From NCBI RefSeq assembly GCF_024346315.1, contig NZ_JAGQCS010000002.1, positions 186,001 through 250,000 on the forward strand: a DNA stretch of 64,000 bases, read 5' to 3'. Under the pieces are notes generated by a model that made no database searches, was not told where the DNA came from, and was given only the letters and a program-made list of their open reading frames with translations. This document shows positions 18,250 to 27,010 of this stretch, in pieces. Both the position numbers and the translations under genes were made by a program. Source of the DNA: Cyanobium sp. ATX 6F1 (lineage in GTDB: Bacteria; Cyanobacteriota; Cyanobacteriia; PCC-6307; Cyanobiaceae). Positions within the stretch are counted from its first letter, which is position 1, and each line of letters opens with the position of its first letter.

Positions 18250-20664
18250 TCAGGCCCCGGGGACCACGGCGCAGGCATTGATCGGCACCGGCTCCACGTT
18301 CCAGATCCGGCTGGCGTACTCGGCGATCGAGCGGTCGCTGCTGAAGAACCCGCAACGGGCGCAGTTGAGCAACGAACTGCGACTCCAGCCCAGGGGATCG
18401 CCCCAGGCCTGGTCCACCGCATTCTGAGCACGGCGGTAATCGGCCGTGTCGGCCATCACCTTGAAGGGATCGCTGCTGCACAGGTTCGCCAGCAGTGGAT
18501 GGAACAACTCCCGGTCGCCCTCGCTGAAGTGGCCGGAGCCAATCAGATCGATCGCCTCTTTCAGCAGCGGGTCGTTCTCCAGCCAGGGCATCGGGTGGTA
18601 ACCGATGCGGTCGAGCTCAGTGACCTGCTCGGCGGTGTGGCCGAACAGGAAGAAGTGCTCTGGCCCCACCCGCTCGCGGATCTCCACATTGGCGCCATCG
18701 AGCGTGCCGATCGTGAGCGCGCCATTGAGGGACATCTTCATGTTGCCGGTGCCGGAGGCCTCCTTGCCGGCGGTGGAGATCTGCTCGGAGAGATCCACAG
18801 CGGGGTAGACCTTCTGGCCGAGGCTGACGCTGAAGTTGGGCAGGAAGACCACCCGCAGGCGCCCGTCCATGGCCGGATCGACGTTGACGATCTGGGCGAT
18901 GCCACCGATCAGACGAATAATCAGTTTGGCCATCGCGTAACCAGGTGCCGCCTTGCCACCGAAGATGAAGGTGCGTGGGGGCAGCGCTTCGCCGTTGCGC
19001 AGCCGCAGGTAACGCTCCACGATCTGCAGGGCCGCCAGGTGCTGGCGCTTGTATTCGTGGATTCGTTTGACCTGCACGTCGAACAGGGAGGCCGGGTCGA
19101 CCAGCACACCAAGCTCCTGATGGATGGTGGCGGCAAGCCGCTGCTTGGCCTGCTCACGCACGCCCCGCCAGCGATCGAGGAAGCCGCTGTCGCCCACGAA
19201 CGGCTCGAGCTTATGGAGTTCCTCCAGGTCGCGGCGCCAGGCGCTGCCGATCGACTCATCCAGCAGGGTCGCCAGGGCGGGGTTGGCCACGGCCATCCAG
19301 CGCCGGGGTGTGACCCCGTTGGTGACGTTGATGAAGCGCTCGGGCCACAGATCGGCGAACTCGGGGAACAGCTCGCTGCGCACCAGCGCGCTGTGAAGCT
19401 CCGCCACCCCGTTGACTTTCTGGCTGCCCACCACGGCCAGGTTGGCCATGCGCACCCGCCGATCGGGGCCATCGGAGATCAGGGAAAGGCGGGAGAGCCG
19501 CTCGGAATCGCCGGGATAGCGGAGGCGCACCAGGCGCAGGAAGCGGGCATTGATTTCATAGATGATCTCCAGCTGGCGCGGCAACAGCCAGGCGAACAGC
19601 TCGACCCCCCAGGTCTCGAGCGCCTCGGGCAACAGGGTGTGGTTCGTGTAATTGATGCTGGCGGTGGTGATCGACCAGGCGGTGTCCCAGTCGATGCCGT
19701 GTTCGTCGATCAGCAGCCGCATCAGCTCAGCCACGGCGATCGCCGGATGGGTGTCGTTGAGCTGAACGGCGAACTTGCGGTGGAAATCGGTGACCGCCAG
19801 ACCCTGGCCCTTGAGGATGCGGAACATGTCCTGCAGGGAGCAGGAGACAAAAAAGATCTGCTGACTGAGCCGCAGCCGCTTGCCCTGCTCCAGCTCATCG
19901 TTGGGATAGAGAACCTTGGAAAGGGTTTCCGATTCGATCTTCTGGAGCACGGCGCGGGTGTAGTCGCCGGCGTTGAAGGAAGCGAAATCGAAGGATTCGG
20001 GGGCCTGGGCCGACCACAGCCGCAGGGTGTTGGCGGTGTGGACGCCGTAACCCAGGATCGGGGTGTCGTAGGCCACCCCCTGAACCACCTGACCGCCGAT
20101 GGTCACCGGGAAGCTCCACTCCGGACGGATCACCTCCCAGGGGTTGCCACCATGCAGCCAGGGATCGGTGCTCTCGTGCTGGGCCCCGTTGATGATCTGC
20201 TGGCGGAAGATGCCGAATTCGTAGCGGATGCCGTAGCCGATGGCCGGCAGCTCCAGGCTGGCCATCGATTCTTGATAACAGGCCGCCAGCCGCCCCAGAC
20301 CACCGTTCCCCAGACCTGGCTCGGGCTCCTCCGCCAGCAGGGAGGCGTAGTCGAGGCCCAGCTCCAAGCAGGCTTCCTGGGCGGCCTCGCGCAGGCCCAG
20401 GTTCACCAGGTTGTTCTCCAGGTGAGGGCCGAGCAGGTATTCGGCCGAGAGGTAGGCCACCGTGCGCACGCCCTGGCGCGTGTAGGCCTCGGCGGTGTCC
20501 ACCCAGCTCTGCAGCAGCTGGTCGCGCACCGCCAGGGACAGGGCGCGGTAGTGGTCGTGGTGGGTGGCCAGCGACGGTGACTTGGCTTGGCTGTAGAAGA
20601 GATGACGACGCATCGCCCGGGCCAGGTCATGCCCCTCGGAAGAAACGGTGCGGGTGGCGGTCAT
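18250..20664 (-). CDS. glgP: Glycogen phosphorylase
   Basis: About 804 residues from ATG 20664, giving MTATRTVSSEGHDLARAMRR; an in-frame ATG at 20727 would add 21. It releases glucose-1-phosphate from alpha-1,4-glucan. Visible family marks are the N-terminal VAYLSAEYLLGP, GNGGLGRLAACY, the central NDTHPAIAVAELMR and VNGVAELHS, and the PLP-lysine region EASGTGNMKMSLNGA followed by LDGANVEI. Soluble, dimeric family, full length. It converges with the pyrF-pyrE fusion 6 bp away. Confidence 0.95.
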   Translation of the reverse strand: MTATRTVSSEGHDLARAMRRHLFYSQAKSPSLATHHDHYRALSLAVRDQLLQSWVDTAEAYTRQGVRTVAYLSAEYLLGPHLENNLVNLGLREAAQEACLELGLDYASLLAEEPEPGLGNGGLGRLAACYQESMASLELPAIGYGIRYEFGIFRQQIINGAQHESTDPWLHGGNPWEVIRPEWSFPVTIGGQVVQGVAYDTPILGYGVHTANTLRLWSAQAPESFDFASFNAGDYTRAVLQKIESETLSKVLYPNDELEQGKRLRLSQQIFFVSCSLQDMFRILKGQGLAVTDFHRKFAVQLNDTHPAIAVAELMRLLIDEHGIDWDTAWSITTASINYTNHTLLPEALETWGVELFAWLLPRQLEIIYEINARFLRLVRLRYPGDSERLSRLSLISDGPDRRVRMANLAVVGSQKVNGVAELHSALVRSELFPEFADLWPERFINVTNGVTPRRWMAVANPALATLLDESIGSAWRRDLEELHKLEPFVGDSGFLDRWRGVREQAKQRLAATIHQELGVLVDPASLFDVQVKRIHEYKRQHLAALQIVERYLRLRNGEALPPRTFIFGGKAAPGYAMAKLIIRLIGGIAQIVNVDPAMDGRLRVVFLPNFSVSLGQKVYPAVDLSEQISTAGKEASGTGNMKMSLNGALTIGTLDGANVEIRERVGPEHFFLFGHTAEQVTELDRIGYHPMPWLENDPLLKEAIDLIGSGHFSEGDRELFHPLLANLCSSDPFKVMADTADYRRAQNAVDQAWGDPLGWSRSSLLNCARCGFFSSDRSIAEYASRIWNVEPVPINACAVVPGA

Positions 20665-20745
20665 GGAGAGATATGAATCCTTGTGCCTGTCCTGACGCGG
20701 CAAGGGGGCTGGCGCTGTATCGAACATCACCAATTCGCTATCGCT

Positions 20746-20962
20746 TCAGAAGCGGGAACCAGGCTCCAGCAGGAAGGCCGCTTCCTCCGGCGTGGAGACC
20801 CGCCCCAGCGAAGGCGGTGCTGTCTTCATCCACGTACACGGCGAACAGCGCACAGGCCTGCTCCTGCACCATCAATGGCTCGCTGTGCATCAGCGGCATC
20901 AACCAGAAGCGCCACACGTCCGCTGCTCGGAGTCGCCAGGAGCCTCGATCCTCAACAGGGCC
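20746..20962 (-). pseudogene. Decayed DUF924-family gene (C-terminal remnant, frameshifted)
   Basis: One reverse frame reads WRFWLMPLMHSEPLMVQEQ followed by ACALF, matching the FLYxPxxHSExxxxQExxxxLF core of DUF924 proteins. A second frame then reads SLGRVSTPEEAAFLLEPGS plus RF and a stop at 20746, matching the family's C-terminal LGRxSTPEE...FL pattern. The two pieces are out of frame, and roughly 30-40 residues that normally separate them are missing. There is no start, and the first frame opens right after the stop of the adjacent small ORF. Confidence 0.6.
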
Positions 20963-21196
20963 TCAAGCCAGGTTCGGGTCAGGCACCAGAGTGAGCCGTT
21001 CCACCGCCCGCAGGGGCCAACCGCGTAGCTCGACGAAGGCCTGCAGACGCCTGGCCGCCACCTCGGCATTCACCACCCGCAGGGTCTTGGCGGGATCGGC
21101 GGTGAACACCCCCTGGTCGGTGAGCCAGCGCTTGCGCCGCCCCAGCCCCGGCCGGGTGGGCTTGAGGGCAACACACCACTGGAGGGCCTTCACCAT
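20963..21196 (-). CDS. Small hypothetical protein
   Basis: 77 residues from ATG 21196 (GGAAGAG upstream). Basic, soluble, beginning MVKALQWCVALKPTRPG and ending RLTLVPDPNLA. Not recognised. Its stop codon touches the DUF924 remnant in the same frame, so it could be the front of a disrupted longer frame, but its sequence does not resemble the DUF924 N-terminus. Confidence 0.45.
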   Translation of the reverse strand: MVKALQWCVALKPTRPGLGRRKRWLTDQGVFTADPAKTLRVVNAEVAARRLQAFVELRGWPLRAVERLTLVPDPNLA

Positions 21197-21457
21197 CGAG
21201 CTCTTCCATGCTGTCAACTGGATCACATCTAGATGAATCCCCGGGCAATCCGTGATGGATCGGGCCCGCCCGGTGCCAGCGTTTACATTCTCGCTCCAGG
21301 AGCCAGGGCCGGAGCCGCTGCTGGCGCTGCCGTGCCGCTGGGCATGTTGCGATTCTTGGCTCTGGCGTCAGAGCCTCCGGAGCCACCCTTAGAAAAGAAT
21401 CACCGACGTCCGCTCCACCCCGTCGGACCCGAGCACCCTCACCCCCATGGTGCTCCG

Positions 21458-21491
21458 GAAACGCCCCTGGCCCGAAGGCCGGGGGCGTTTC
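21458..21491 (-). terminator. Strong hairpin, probable terminator of the sigma-factor gene
   Basis: The 15-bp arms pair GAAACGCCCC...GGCC with GGCC...GGGGCGTTTC around a short CGAA/TTCG loop, with one T-G or A-C mismatch. It lies 16 bp beyond the stop of the reverse-strand sigma factor. There is no long T-run. Confidence 0.6.
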
Positions 21492-21506
21492 TGTTGGAAC
21501 CTGCCC

Positions 21507-22295
21507 TCAGCGCCCCAGCTCGGAGAGCCGCTTGCGGGCCTTGTGCACACGTACGTTCACCGCCTGCCGGCTGATGCCCAGGTCGGAGGCCACCTGGGCG
21601 GGGGTGCGCTCCTGCAGCTCCCTGAGCAGGGCCAGCTCTTGGGGGGCGTGGGCTGCCATCTGCTGCAGGATCAACTCATGGTCGAGACGATCGAGAGGAT
21701 CGTTGCTGGGGGCGGCCACCAGTTCCCCCAGGGTGGTCTCCCCATCGCCGATGCGACCGTCGAGGCGGGCCTGGAAGCGCACGGCCGCAGCCGCCGTCAC
21801 CCGCGCCTGCATGCTCGGCGCCAGTTCATCGAAGCGCACCCAGCCCGCACTGACCTGGGCCAGGGCCGAACCCACCTGCCCCGGCAGCCGCACGGCACCG
21901 CCTTCATGGTCGAGCAGGCGGCCCATGGCCTGCTGAATCCAGGGCACCAGATAGGTGCTCAGCTTGTAGCCCCGGGAGGGGTCGAACTTCTCGCAGCCCC
22001 GGTTCAGGCCGAGGGTGCCCTCCTGCAGCAGGTCTTCGTGGGGCAGGCCGCGGGCGTTGGCACGGCGCAGGTAGCGCTTGCTCACGCTCACCACCAGGCG
22101 CAGGTTCGCCGCCACCATGCGCTCCTTGGCCCGCTTGCCCCGGCGGGCCACCTGGGGCGCCGCCTCGGCGGGGCCCCCTTCCCAGTCCTGCCACTCCCGC
22201 ACCATCGCCCCGAGGTGAAGCTCCTCGGCGGGGGTGAGCAGGGGAATGCGCACGGCCTGCTGCAACCAGAAGCCCACGGTGTCGGGATGCGTCAC
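21507..22295 (-). CDS. Sigma-70 family RNA polymerase sigma factor (group 2-like)
   Basis: 262 residues. The N-terminal signature RIPLLTPAEELHLG is the conserved region 1.2 of cyanobacterial SigA-type factors. Region 2 follows (AANLRLVVSVSKRYL, EGTLGLNRGCEKFDPSRGYKLSTYLVPWI), then region 3 (GGAVRLPGQVG) and a region 4 helix-turn-helix (TPAQVASDLGISRQAVNVRV). It should direct core polymerase to an alternative promoter set. Relative to most relatives it has an insertion of acidic/Gly residues after region 1.2 and the unusual QQAMGRL instead of RQAxxR in region 2.4, hinting at altered -10 recognition. Confidence 0.88.
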   Translation of the reverse strand: MTHPDTVGFWLQQAVRIPLLTPAEELHLGAMVREWQDWEGGPAEAAPQVARRGKRAKERMVAANLRLVVSVSKRYLRRANARGLPHEDLLQEGTLGLNRGCEKFDPSRGYKLSTYLVPWIQQAMGRLLDHEGGAVRLPGQVGSALAQVSAGWVRFDELAPSMQARVTAAAAVRFQARLDGRIGDGETTLGELVAAPSNDPLDRLDHELILQQMAAHAPQELALLRELQERTPAQVASDLGISRQAVNVRVHKARKRLSELGR

Positions 22296-22471
22296 GTGCA
22301 GGGTCAGACCTCATCAAGACCGGCCCAGGACCGGCGACAACTTGCCGCGGGCCAAGGCCCCGGTCCTCGCCATGATGCACCGGATCCAGGGCAGAACACC
22401 GACAGATCCAAGTGTCTGCGGAATCGCAACGGCTCCAACTCCAGCGCATCAGTACAAAGGCACTAGCCTCG

Positions 22472-22828
22472 ATGGGTTCCACCGTTGCCGCCGCCGGCCT
22501 GCCCATGGCCCCCAGTCCGAGCCGAACCCACCCCAGCGACCAGATCGCCCTGGGCCCACTGGGCAGCGCCGGGGAGGCGGCGGCGCCCCTGCGCCAGGCC
22601 CAACCGCTGCGCTTCCTCGAGGTGCGTCTCGGCGACACGGTGGTGGTGGCCCCCCCCAGCGGCCCCTGGTGGATCGGCCGGGTGATCCACCGGGAGGGCG
22701 GAGCCCGCTGCGACGCCAACGCCTTCTTCCAGGTGGCCTGCGTGGACACCGGCGTGATCCGCACCCTCAACGCCGATGCGGTGGCGGAGATCCTCACCCC
22801 GGCGGCCGCAGCGGCGCCGATCGATTAG
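22472..22828 (+). CDS. DUF3104-domain protein
   Basis: 118 residues from ATG 22472 (ATG 22505 is also in frame). The C-terminal two thirds match the small cyanobacterial DUF3104 family: LGDTVVVAPPSGPWWIGRVIH, CDANAFFQVACVDTGVI and a closing NADAVAEIL. No known function. Divergent from the sigma factor; 29 bp upstream of the Nif11 gene. Confidence 0.8.
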   Translation: MGSTVAAAGLPMAPSPSRTHPSDQIALGPLGSAGEAAAPLRQAQPLRFLEVRLGDTVVVAPPSGPWWIGRVIHREGGARCDANAFFQVACVDTGVIRTLNADAVAEILTPAAAAAPID

Positions 22829-22857
22829 CACTGGAGTGGCCCCAGCACCGTTGACCC

Positions 22858-23022
22858 ATGTCCAAAGCCCAGCTCGGAGCCTTCTTCACCAAAGTGGACC
22901 TGGATCCCGCCCTTCAGCAACAGGTGCACGACGCCAAGAGCCCCGGGGCGATCGTGGCGATCGCCAAGGCGCTCGGCCATCCGTTCACGGAGGCCACCTT
23001 GGCGCGCCATCAGCGCGGTTGA
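22858..23022 (+). CDS. Stand-alone Nif11-domain peptide (54 aa)
   Basis: A short gene, ATG 22858 to TGA 23020-23022. The product begins MSKAQLGAFFTKVDLDPALQ and continues with SPGAIVAIAKALGH. This is the Nif11 pattern: LxxFxxKvxxDxxLQ followed by IAkalG and FTEA. Nif11 domains serve as leader peptides of cyanobacterial lanthipeptide and proteusin precursors and also occur alone. Here the peptide ends right after the domain (TLARHQRG) with no Cys, no GG cleavage site and no core region, so it is not an obvious modified-peptide precursor. It follows DUF3104 on the same strand, with no modifying enzyme nearby. Confidence 0.8.
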   Translation: MSKAQLGAFFTKVDLDPALQQQVHDAKSPGAIVAIAKALGHPFTEATLARHQRG

Positions 23023-23040
23023 GATCTGTCCAGATCCAGC

Positions 23041-23319
23041 TCAGTTGACCTGAACCCCCTTCCAGAAGGCCACGCGCCCCTTGATCGAGGCGGCGGCCTG
23101 GTGGGGTTCGGGGTAGAACCAGGCCGCATTGGCGTTGACCTCACCGTTCACGACGACGTCGTAGTAGTGGGCGACGCCTTTCCAGGGGCAGGTGGTGCGG
23201 TGGGCCGAGGCACGCAAATAGTCGGTGTGCAGGGCGTCTGTGGGGAAGTAGGCATTGCCCTCGACGGTCACGATGTCCTCACTGGCGGCGATCACCGCCC
23301 CCTGCCAACGCGCTTCCAT
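23041..23319 (-). CDS. DUF427-domain protein
   Basis: 92 residues from ATG 23319, which gives the family-like start MEARWQGAVIAASED; the frame is open to 23391. The DUF427 pattern is plain: GNAYFPTDAL, TCPWKGVAHYYDVVVNGE, and the closing KGRVAFWKGVQV. Soluble single-domain protein of unknown activity. Convergent with the Nif11 gene and divergent from the methyltransferase. Confidence 0.88.
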   Translation of the reverse strand: MEARWQGAVIAASEDIVTVEGNAYFPTDALHTDYLRASAHRTTCPWKGVAHYYDVVVNGEVNANAAWFYPEPHQAAASIKGRVAFWKGVQVN

Positions 23320-23413
23320 GACCACAAACCTGGGAGGCCCCATCCTGGCGCGCTGGACCGCGCCGGTGCCGCCCTTGCGGGTTGAGCACAATCAGCGCAG
23401 GTTCGTGATCGCG

Positions 23414-24196
23414 ATGGTCCAGCACAACAGCCATGACGGCAGCCTGGAGTTGTTCGAGCGCAACTGGCGGACCTACCGGGCCGTGGTCGACCACGATCTG
23501 ATGGAGCATCGGGCGCTCAGCGATGTCCTCAAGGCCATGGTGGAGGCCCTGGTGCGACCGGGCTGGGCCTGGGCTGACCTGGGCTGCGGCGATCTGGCCC
23601 TGCTGGCGCCGCTGCTGCGCGCCCTGCCCCTGGGCCGCTTCGAGGCGGTGGATGCCGCCGCCGCCGTGCTGCCCCTGGCGGCGGCGAACCTGGAGGCCTC
23701 CGCAGCCGGTCCGGTACCCTTCCCCTGCCGCTGGAGCCACCGGGATCTGCTGGCCTGGGCGGAGCAGCCGGAACCCGCCTCCCGTTTCGAGCTGATCACC
23801 TGCAGCTACGCCCTCCATCACCTGCCAGACGAAGGCAAGCAACGGGCACTGGCCGCCCTGGCCGGGCGCCTGGCCCCCGATGGGGCCCTGCTGATCGCGG
23901 ATGTGTTCCGCCGCGACGGCGAATCCCGCGCGGCCTACATCGAGCGCTACGGCCAACGGGTGCGGGAAAGCTGGGGGGTCTTGGAAGTGGCGGACCGCCA
24001 GCGGGTGCTCGATCACCTCAGCGCCCACGACGAGCCGGCCGAGCGGGACGCCTTCGTGGCCTGCGCCCGCGGCGCGGGCTGGGCCAGCCGCTGGATCTGG
24101 ACCGGCCGCCACGGGGCGGAAGCGCTGCTGCTGCTCTGGCCTGCCTCTGCCAACGATCCGAGTGTGGGCCTTGACCTGGAGGGGTTCGATGGCTGA
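23414..24196 (+). CDS. SAM-dependent methyltransferase
   Basis: 260 residues from ATG 23414. Class I Rossmann methyltransferase: motif I WADLGCGDLALLAPLL (about residues 54-69), acidic FEAVDAAA as motif II, ELITCSYALHHLPDE as motif IV, and LAPDGALLIADVF as motif VI. The substrate is not identifiable. The last 8 bp overlap the NCS2 permease gene, and the order methyltransferase-permease-cupin suggests one transcript. Confidence 0.85.
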   Translation: MVQHNSHDGSLELFERNWRTYRAVVDHDLMEHRALSDVLKAMVEALVRPGWAWADLGCGDLALLAPLLRALPLGRFEAVDAAAAVLPLAAANLEASAAGPVPFPCRWSHRDLLAWAEQPEPASRFELITCSYALHHLPDEGKQRALAALAGRLAPDGALLIADVFRRDGESRAAYIERYGQRVRESWGVLEVADRQRVLDHLSAHDEPAERDAFVACARGAGWASRWIWTGRHGAEALLLLWPASANDPSVGLDLEGFDG

Positions 24197-25772
24197 GTGC
24201 CGCCCCCGCTGGCTGGTGCCGGGCGACCTGGACGGGCTGCTGGGCCTGGGGCTCGACAACCTGATCCAGATCCTGCTGATCGTGGCCCTCTGCCGGGGCG
24301 TGCTCGGCTACCCCGACGGCCTGATCTTCGGCACGATCCTGCCCGCGACGGGCCTCAGCCTGCTGGTGGGCAACGGCGCCTACGCCTGGCAGGCCTACCG
24401 GCTGGGCCAGAGAGAACAGCGCGACGACCGCACCGCCCTGCCCTACGGCATCAACACCGTCAGCCTGTTCGCCTACGTGTTCCTGGTGATGCTGCCAGTG
24501 AAGCTGGCGGCCCTGGGCCAGGGGCTCCCGGCGGAGCAGGCGGTGCAGCTCTCCTGGCGGGCCGGGCTGGTGGCCTGCCTGGGCTCGGGGCTGATCGAGG
24601 CCGGCGGCGCCTTCTGCCTGGGCGCCCTGCGCCGCTGGCTGCCCCGGGCGGCGCTGCTCTCCACCCTGGCCGGGATCGCCCTGGGCTACATCGCCCTGGG
24701 CTTCCTGCTGCGCACCTACGCCAACCCGGTGGTGGGTCTGGCGGTGCTGGCGGTGATCCTGGTCACCTACTACGGCCAGGTGAAGCTGCCCCTGCCGGGG
24801 GGGCTGGTGGCGGTGCTGCTGGGCATCGCCCTGGCCATTCCCACGGGCCTGCTGCGCATCGATCCCGCCAGCTGGCAGGCCAATGCCGCCCAGGTGGGCC
24901 TGCACCTGCCGCCCCTGCAGCTGGGGGCCCTCTGGGCCGGCCGCGACCAGCTCGTTCCCTGGCTCGGGGTGATTGTGCCCATGGGCCTGTTCAACGTGCT
25001 GGGCTCGCTGCAGAACCTGGAGAGCGCCGAGGCGGCCGGCGATCGCTACCCGCTCAGGAGTTCTCTGCTGATCAACGGTGTCGGCACCGTGGTGGCCGCC
25101 GCTTTGGGCTCCTGCTTCCCCACCACGATCTACATCGGTCATCCGGGCTGGAAGGCGATGGGGGCGCGGATCGGCTACTCCTGGCTCAACGGCCTGCTGA
25201 TCGGTCTGGGTTGTCTGCTGGGGGTGTTCGGCCTGGTGGGCCAGCTGGTGCCGATCGAAGCGGGCATGGCGATCGTGCTCTACATCGCTCTGGTGATCAC
25301 GGCCCAGAGCTTCCAGGCCACCCCCGCCGCCCACGCCCCGGCCGTGGTGCTGGGGCTGCTGCCGGGGCTGGCGGGCTGGGGAGCCCTGCTCCTGAAAGCG
25401 GGCCTGCGCGCCGGCGGGGCGGGCAGCCCAGGCCATCCCTTCGGGCCGGAGCTGCTGCTGCCCCTGCGGCAGGCGGATGTCTGGGCGGCCGGGGCCTTCG
25501 CCCTCGAGCAAGGCCAGATCGTGGCGGCGATGCTGCTGGCGGCGATGCTCGTCTACGTGATCGAGCGCCGCTTCAGCGCCGCCGCCCTCTGCGCCGCCCT
25601 GGCCGCGGCCGCTTCCTGGCTGGGGTTGATCCACGCCTGGCGGTTCACCCCCGCCGACACGGTGCTGGATCTGGGTTGGGGCACCGGGGGCCCCTGGGCC
25701 CTGGGTTATCTGGTGATGGCCCTGGTGTTCGCCGCCGCAGCCCTGCTGGATCGCCGGCGATCCCCCAGGTGA
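24189..25772 (+). CDS. NCS2/AzgA-like permease
   Basis: About 527 residues with roughly 13 hydrophobic segments. NCS2 features include GLDNLIQILLIVALCRG at the start, ALPYGINTVSLFAY, and a repeat-like VPMGLFNVLGSLQNLESAEA, which resembles the TM8 region of AzgA-type purine permeases, followed by SCFPTTIYIGHPGWKAMGAR. It probably imports a purine, pyrimidine or related compound with protons; specificity is unknown. Overlaps: 8 bp with the methyltransferase, 1 bp (TGATG) with the cupin gene. Confidence 0.85.
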   Translation: MAECRPRWLVPGDLDGLLGLGLDNLIQILLIVALCRGVLGYPDGLIFGTILPATGLSLLVGNGAYAWQAYRLGQREQRDDRTALPYGINTVSLFAYVFLVMLPVKLAALGQGLPAEQAVQLSWRAGLVACLGSGLIEAGGAFCLGALRRWLPRAALLSTLAGIALGYIALGFLLRTYANPVVGLAVLAVILVTYYGQVKLPLPGGLVAVLLGIALAIPTGLLRIDPASWQANAAQVGLHLPPLQLGALWAGRDQLVPWLGVIVPMGLFNVLGSLQNLESAEAAGDRYPLRSSLLINGVGTVVAAALGSCFPTTIYIGHPGWKAMGARIGYSWLNGLLIGLGCLLGVFGLVGQLVPIEAGMAIVLYIALVITAQSFQATPAAHAPAVVLGLLPGLAGWGALLLKAGLRAGGAGSPGHPFGPELLLPLRQADVWAAGAFALEQGQIVAAMLLAAMLVYVIERRFSAAALCAALAAAASWLGLIHAWRFTPADTVLDLGWGTGGPWALGYLVMALVFAAAALLDRRRSPR

Positions 25773-26242
25773 TGAACGAACTGATCGCCCGTCTGGGCCT
25801 GGCGCCCCACCCGGAGGGGGGCTTTTACAGAGAGATCCACCGCTCCGAGCTGCGGGTGAGGCGCGCCGATGGGGCCATGCGCTCGGCGCTGACCCTGATC
25901 GACTATCTGCTGCCGGCAGACGTCTGCAGCCGCTGGCACCGGGTTCAGCAGGCGGAGGAAAGCTGGCACCACGCCGGCGGCAGCCCGCTACGGCTGTGGC
26001 GTCTGGCGCCGGAGGGGGGCGAGGTCGAGGCCCTGTGGCTGGGGCCCCTGGATCCATCTCGCCCCCAGCAGAGGCCGGTGCAGCGCATTCCCCCCGGCTG
26101 GTGGCAGGCGGCCCGGAGTGACGGCGCCTGGAGCCTGATCAACTGCTGCGTGGCGCCGGGCTTCGAGTTCAGCGATTTCGATCTGATGAAGGACCAGCCC
26201 CCCGAGCGCCATCCGGCAGGAGCGCTTCAGGAGCTTCTCTAG
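25772..26242 (+). CDS. DUF985 cupin-fold protein
   Basis: 156 residues. Starts MNELIARLGLAPHPEGGFYREIHRS, the usual opening of the DUF985 cupins (YML079w-like). Continues with TLIDYLLPADVCSRWHRVQ, EESWHHAGGSPL, and PPGWWQAARS, with a final GFEFSDFDLM. Known members bind small molecules in the jelly-roll pocket, but the reaction is undefined. Translation is probably coupled to the permease through the TGATG junction. Confidence 0.88.
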   Translation: MNELIARLGLAPHPEGGFYREIHRSELRVRRADGAMRSALTLIDYLLPADVCSRWHRVQQAEESWHHAGGSPLRLWRLAPEGGEVEALWLGPLDPSRPQQRPVQRIPPGWWQAARSDGAWSLINCCVAPGFEFSDFDLMKDQPPERHPAGALQELL

Positions 26243-26276
26243 CGCTGGCGGTGGCGGGCTCGGCCGCTGCCGGCGA

Positions 26277-26921
26277 TCAGAAACTCACGGATTGAAGGAT
26301 CGACAAGGTCACGAAGCCCACGGGGCTGGCCACGGGGTCGGGTCCGGCCGGGAAGGCCGTCACCTGGAACATGTAGGAGTCGGGCTGGGAGGGGTTGCGG
26401 TAGGGCCGCAACGCCACGGTGAGGGTGGAGCCGGGGGGCACGGGCTCGGGAAAGTCGATGCGGAACAGGCGCTGGTTGTCATCGAAACGCACCACCACGG
26501 GCACCTTGGCGCCCTCCCGGCGAGGCAAGCCGAGGAAGGCGCGGCTGGCCCGCTCATCGAAGCTGAAACTGCGATCGACGCCCCGGGTCTGCAGGATCTG
26601 CAGCGCCCCCAGGGAGGCATCGGCCTTCTCGGGCAGATCGATGGTGATGTAGTACTCACCACCGCTCTGATCTGCATACCAGTAGTAGTTACGCAGGCGG
26701 ACCTTCCAGGGGGGCGAAAGGAAGTAGGTCTGGCCGCGCAGCTCAAGCGCGCGAGCCGGCGGGGACGGCAGAAACAGTGCTGCGGCCAATGTTCCGTGGG
26801 GAAGCGCCAGCGCCAGGGCCCCTGACAGCAGCGCCCGCAGAGCCGCTGAAGGGCTGACGGCGGCAGCGGACAGGTTGATCGCGGGGCCCTCGCTTGTCTC
26901 CCGCCCAGGGTGCCTGTCCAT
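26277..26921 (-). CDS. DUF2808-domain exported protein
   Basis: About 214 residues from ATG 26921 (the frame is open to 27008). A signal-like hydrophobic stretch (LRALLSGALALALPHGTLAAALFL) is followed by the DUF2808 pattern: PPWKVRLRNYYWYADQSG, YYITIDLPEKADASLGALQI, PGSTLTVALRPYRNP and a final VGFVTLSIL. This family is almost restricted to cyanobacteria; function unknown. Confidence 0.85.
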   Translation of the reverse strand: MDRHPGRETSEGPAINLSAAAVSPSAALRALLSGALALALPHGTLAAALFLPSPPARALELRGQTYFLSPPWKVRLRNYYWYADQSGGEYYITIDLPEKADASLGALQILQTRGVDRSFSFDERASRAFLGLPRREGAKVPVVVRFDDNQRLFRIDFPEPVPPGSTLTVALRPYRNPSQPDSYMFQVTAFPAGPDPVASPVGFVTLSILQSVSF

Positions 26922-27010
26922 CACCGTCTCCACCTGGCTCAAGCTTTTCAAGCCTAGGAAGGGCTTGCGAACGCCCCGGCTAAACTGCTCGATCCGTGAT
27001 CCGGTCACCC

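Noticed and set aside
18499..20580. 693-codon forward open frame
   Set aside because: Antisense to glgP, whose family motifs are all intact on the other strand.
24018..26057. 679-codon reverse open frame
   Set aside because: Antisense to the permease and cupin genes, with low-complexity Gln/Gly/Pro composition and no motifs.
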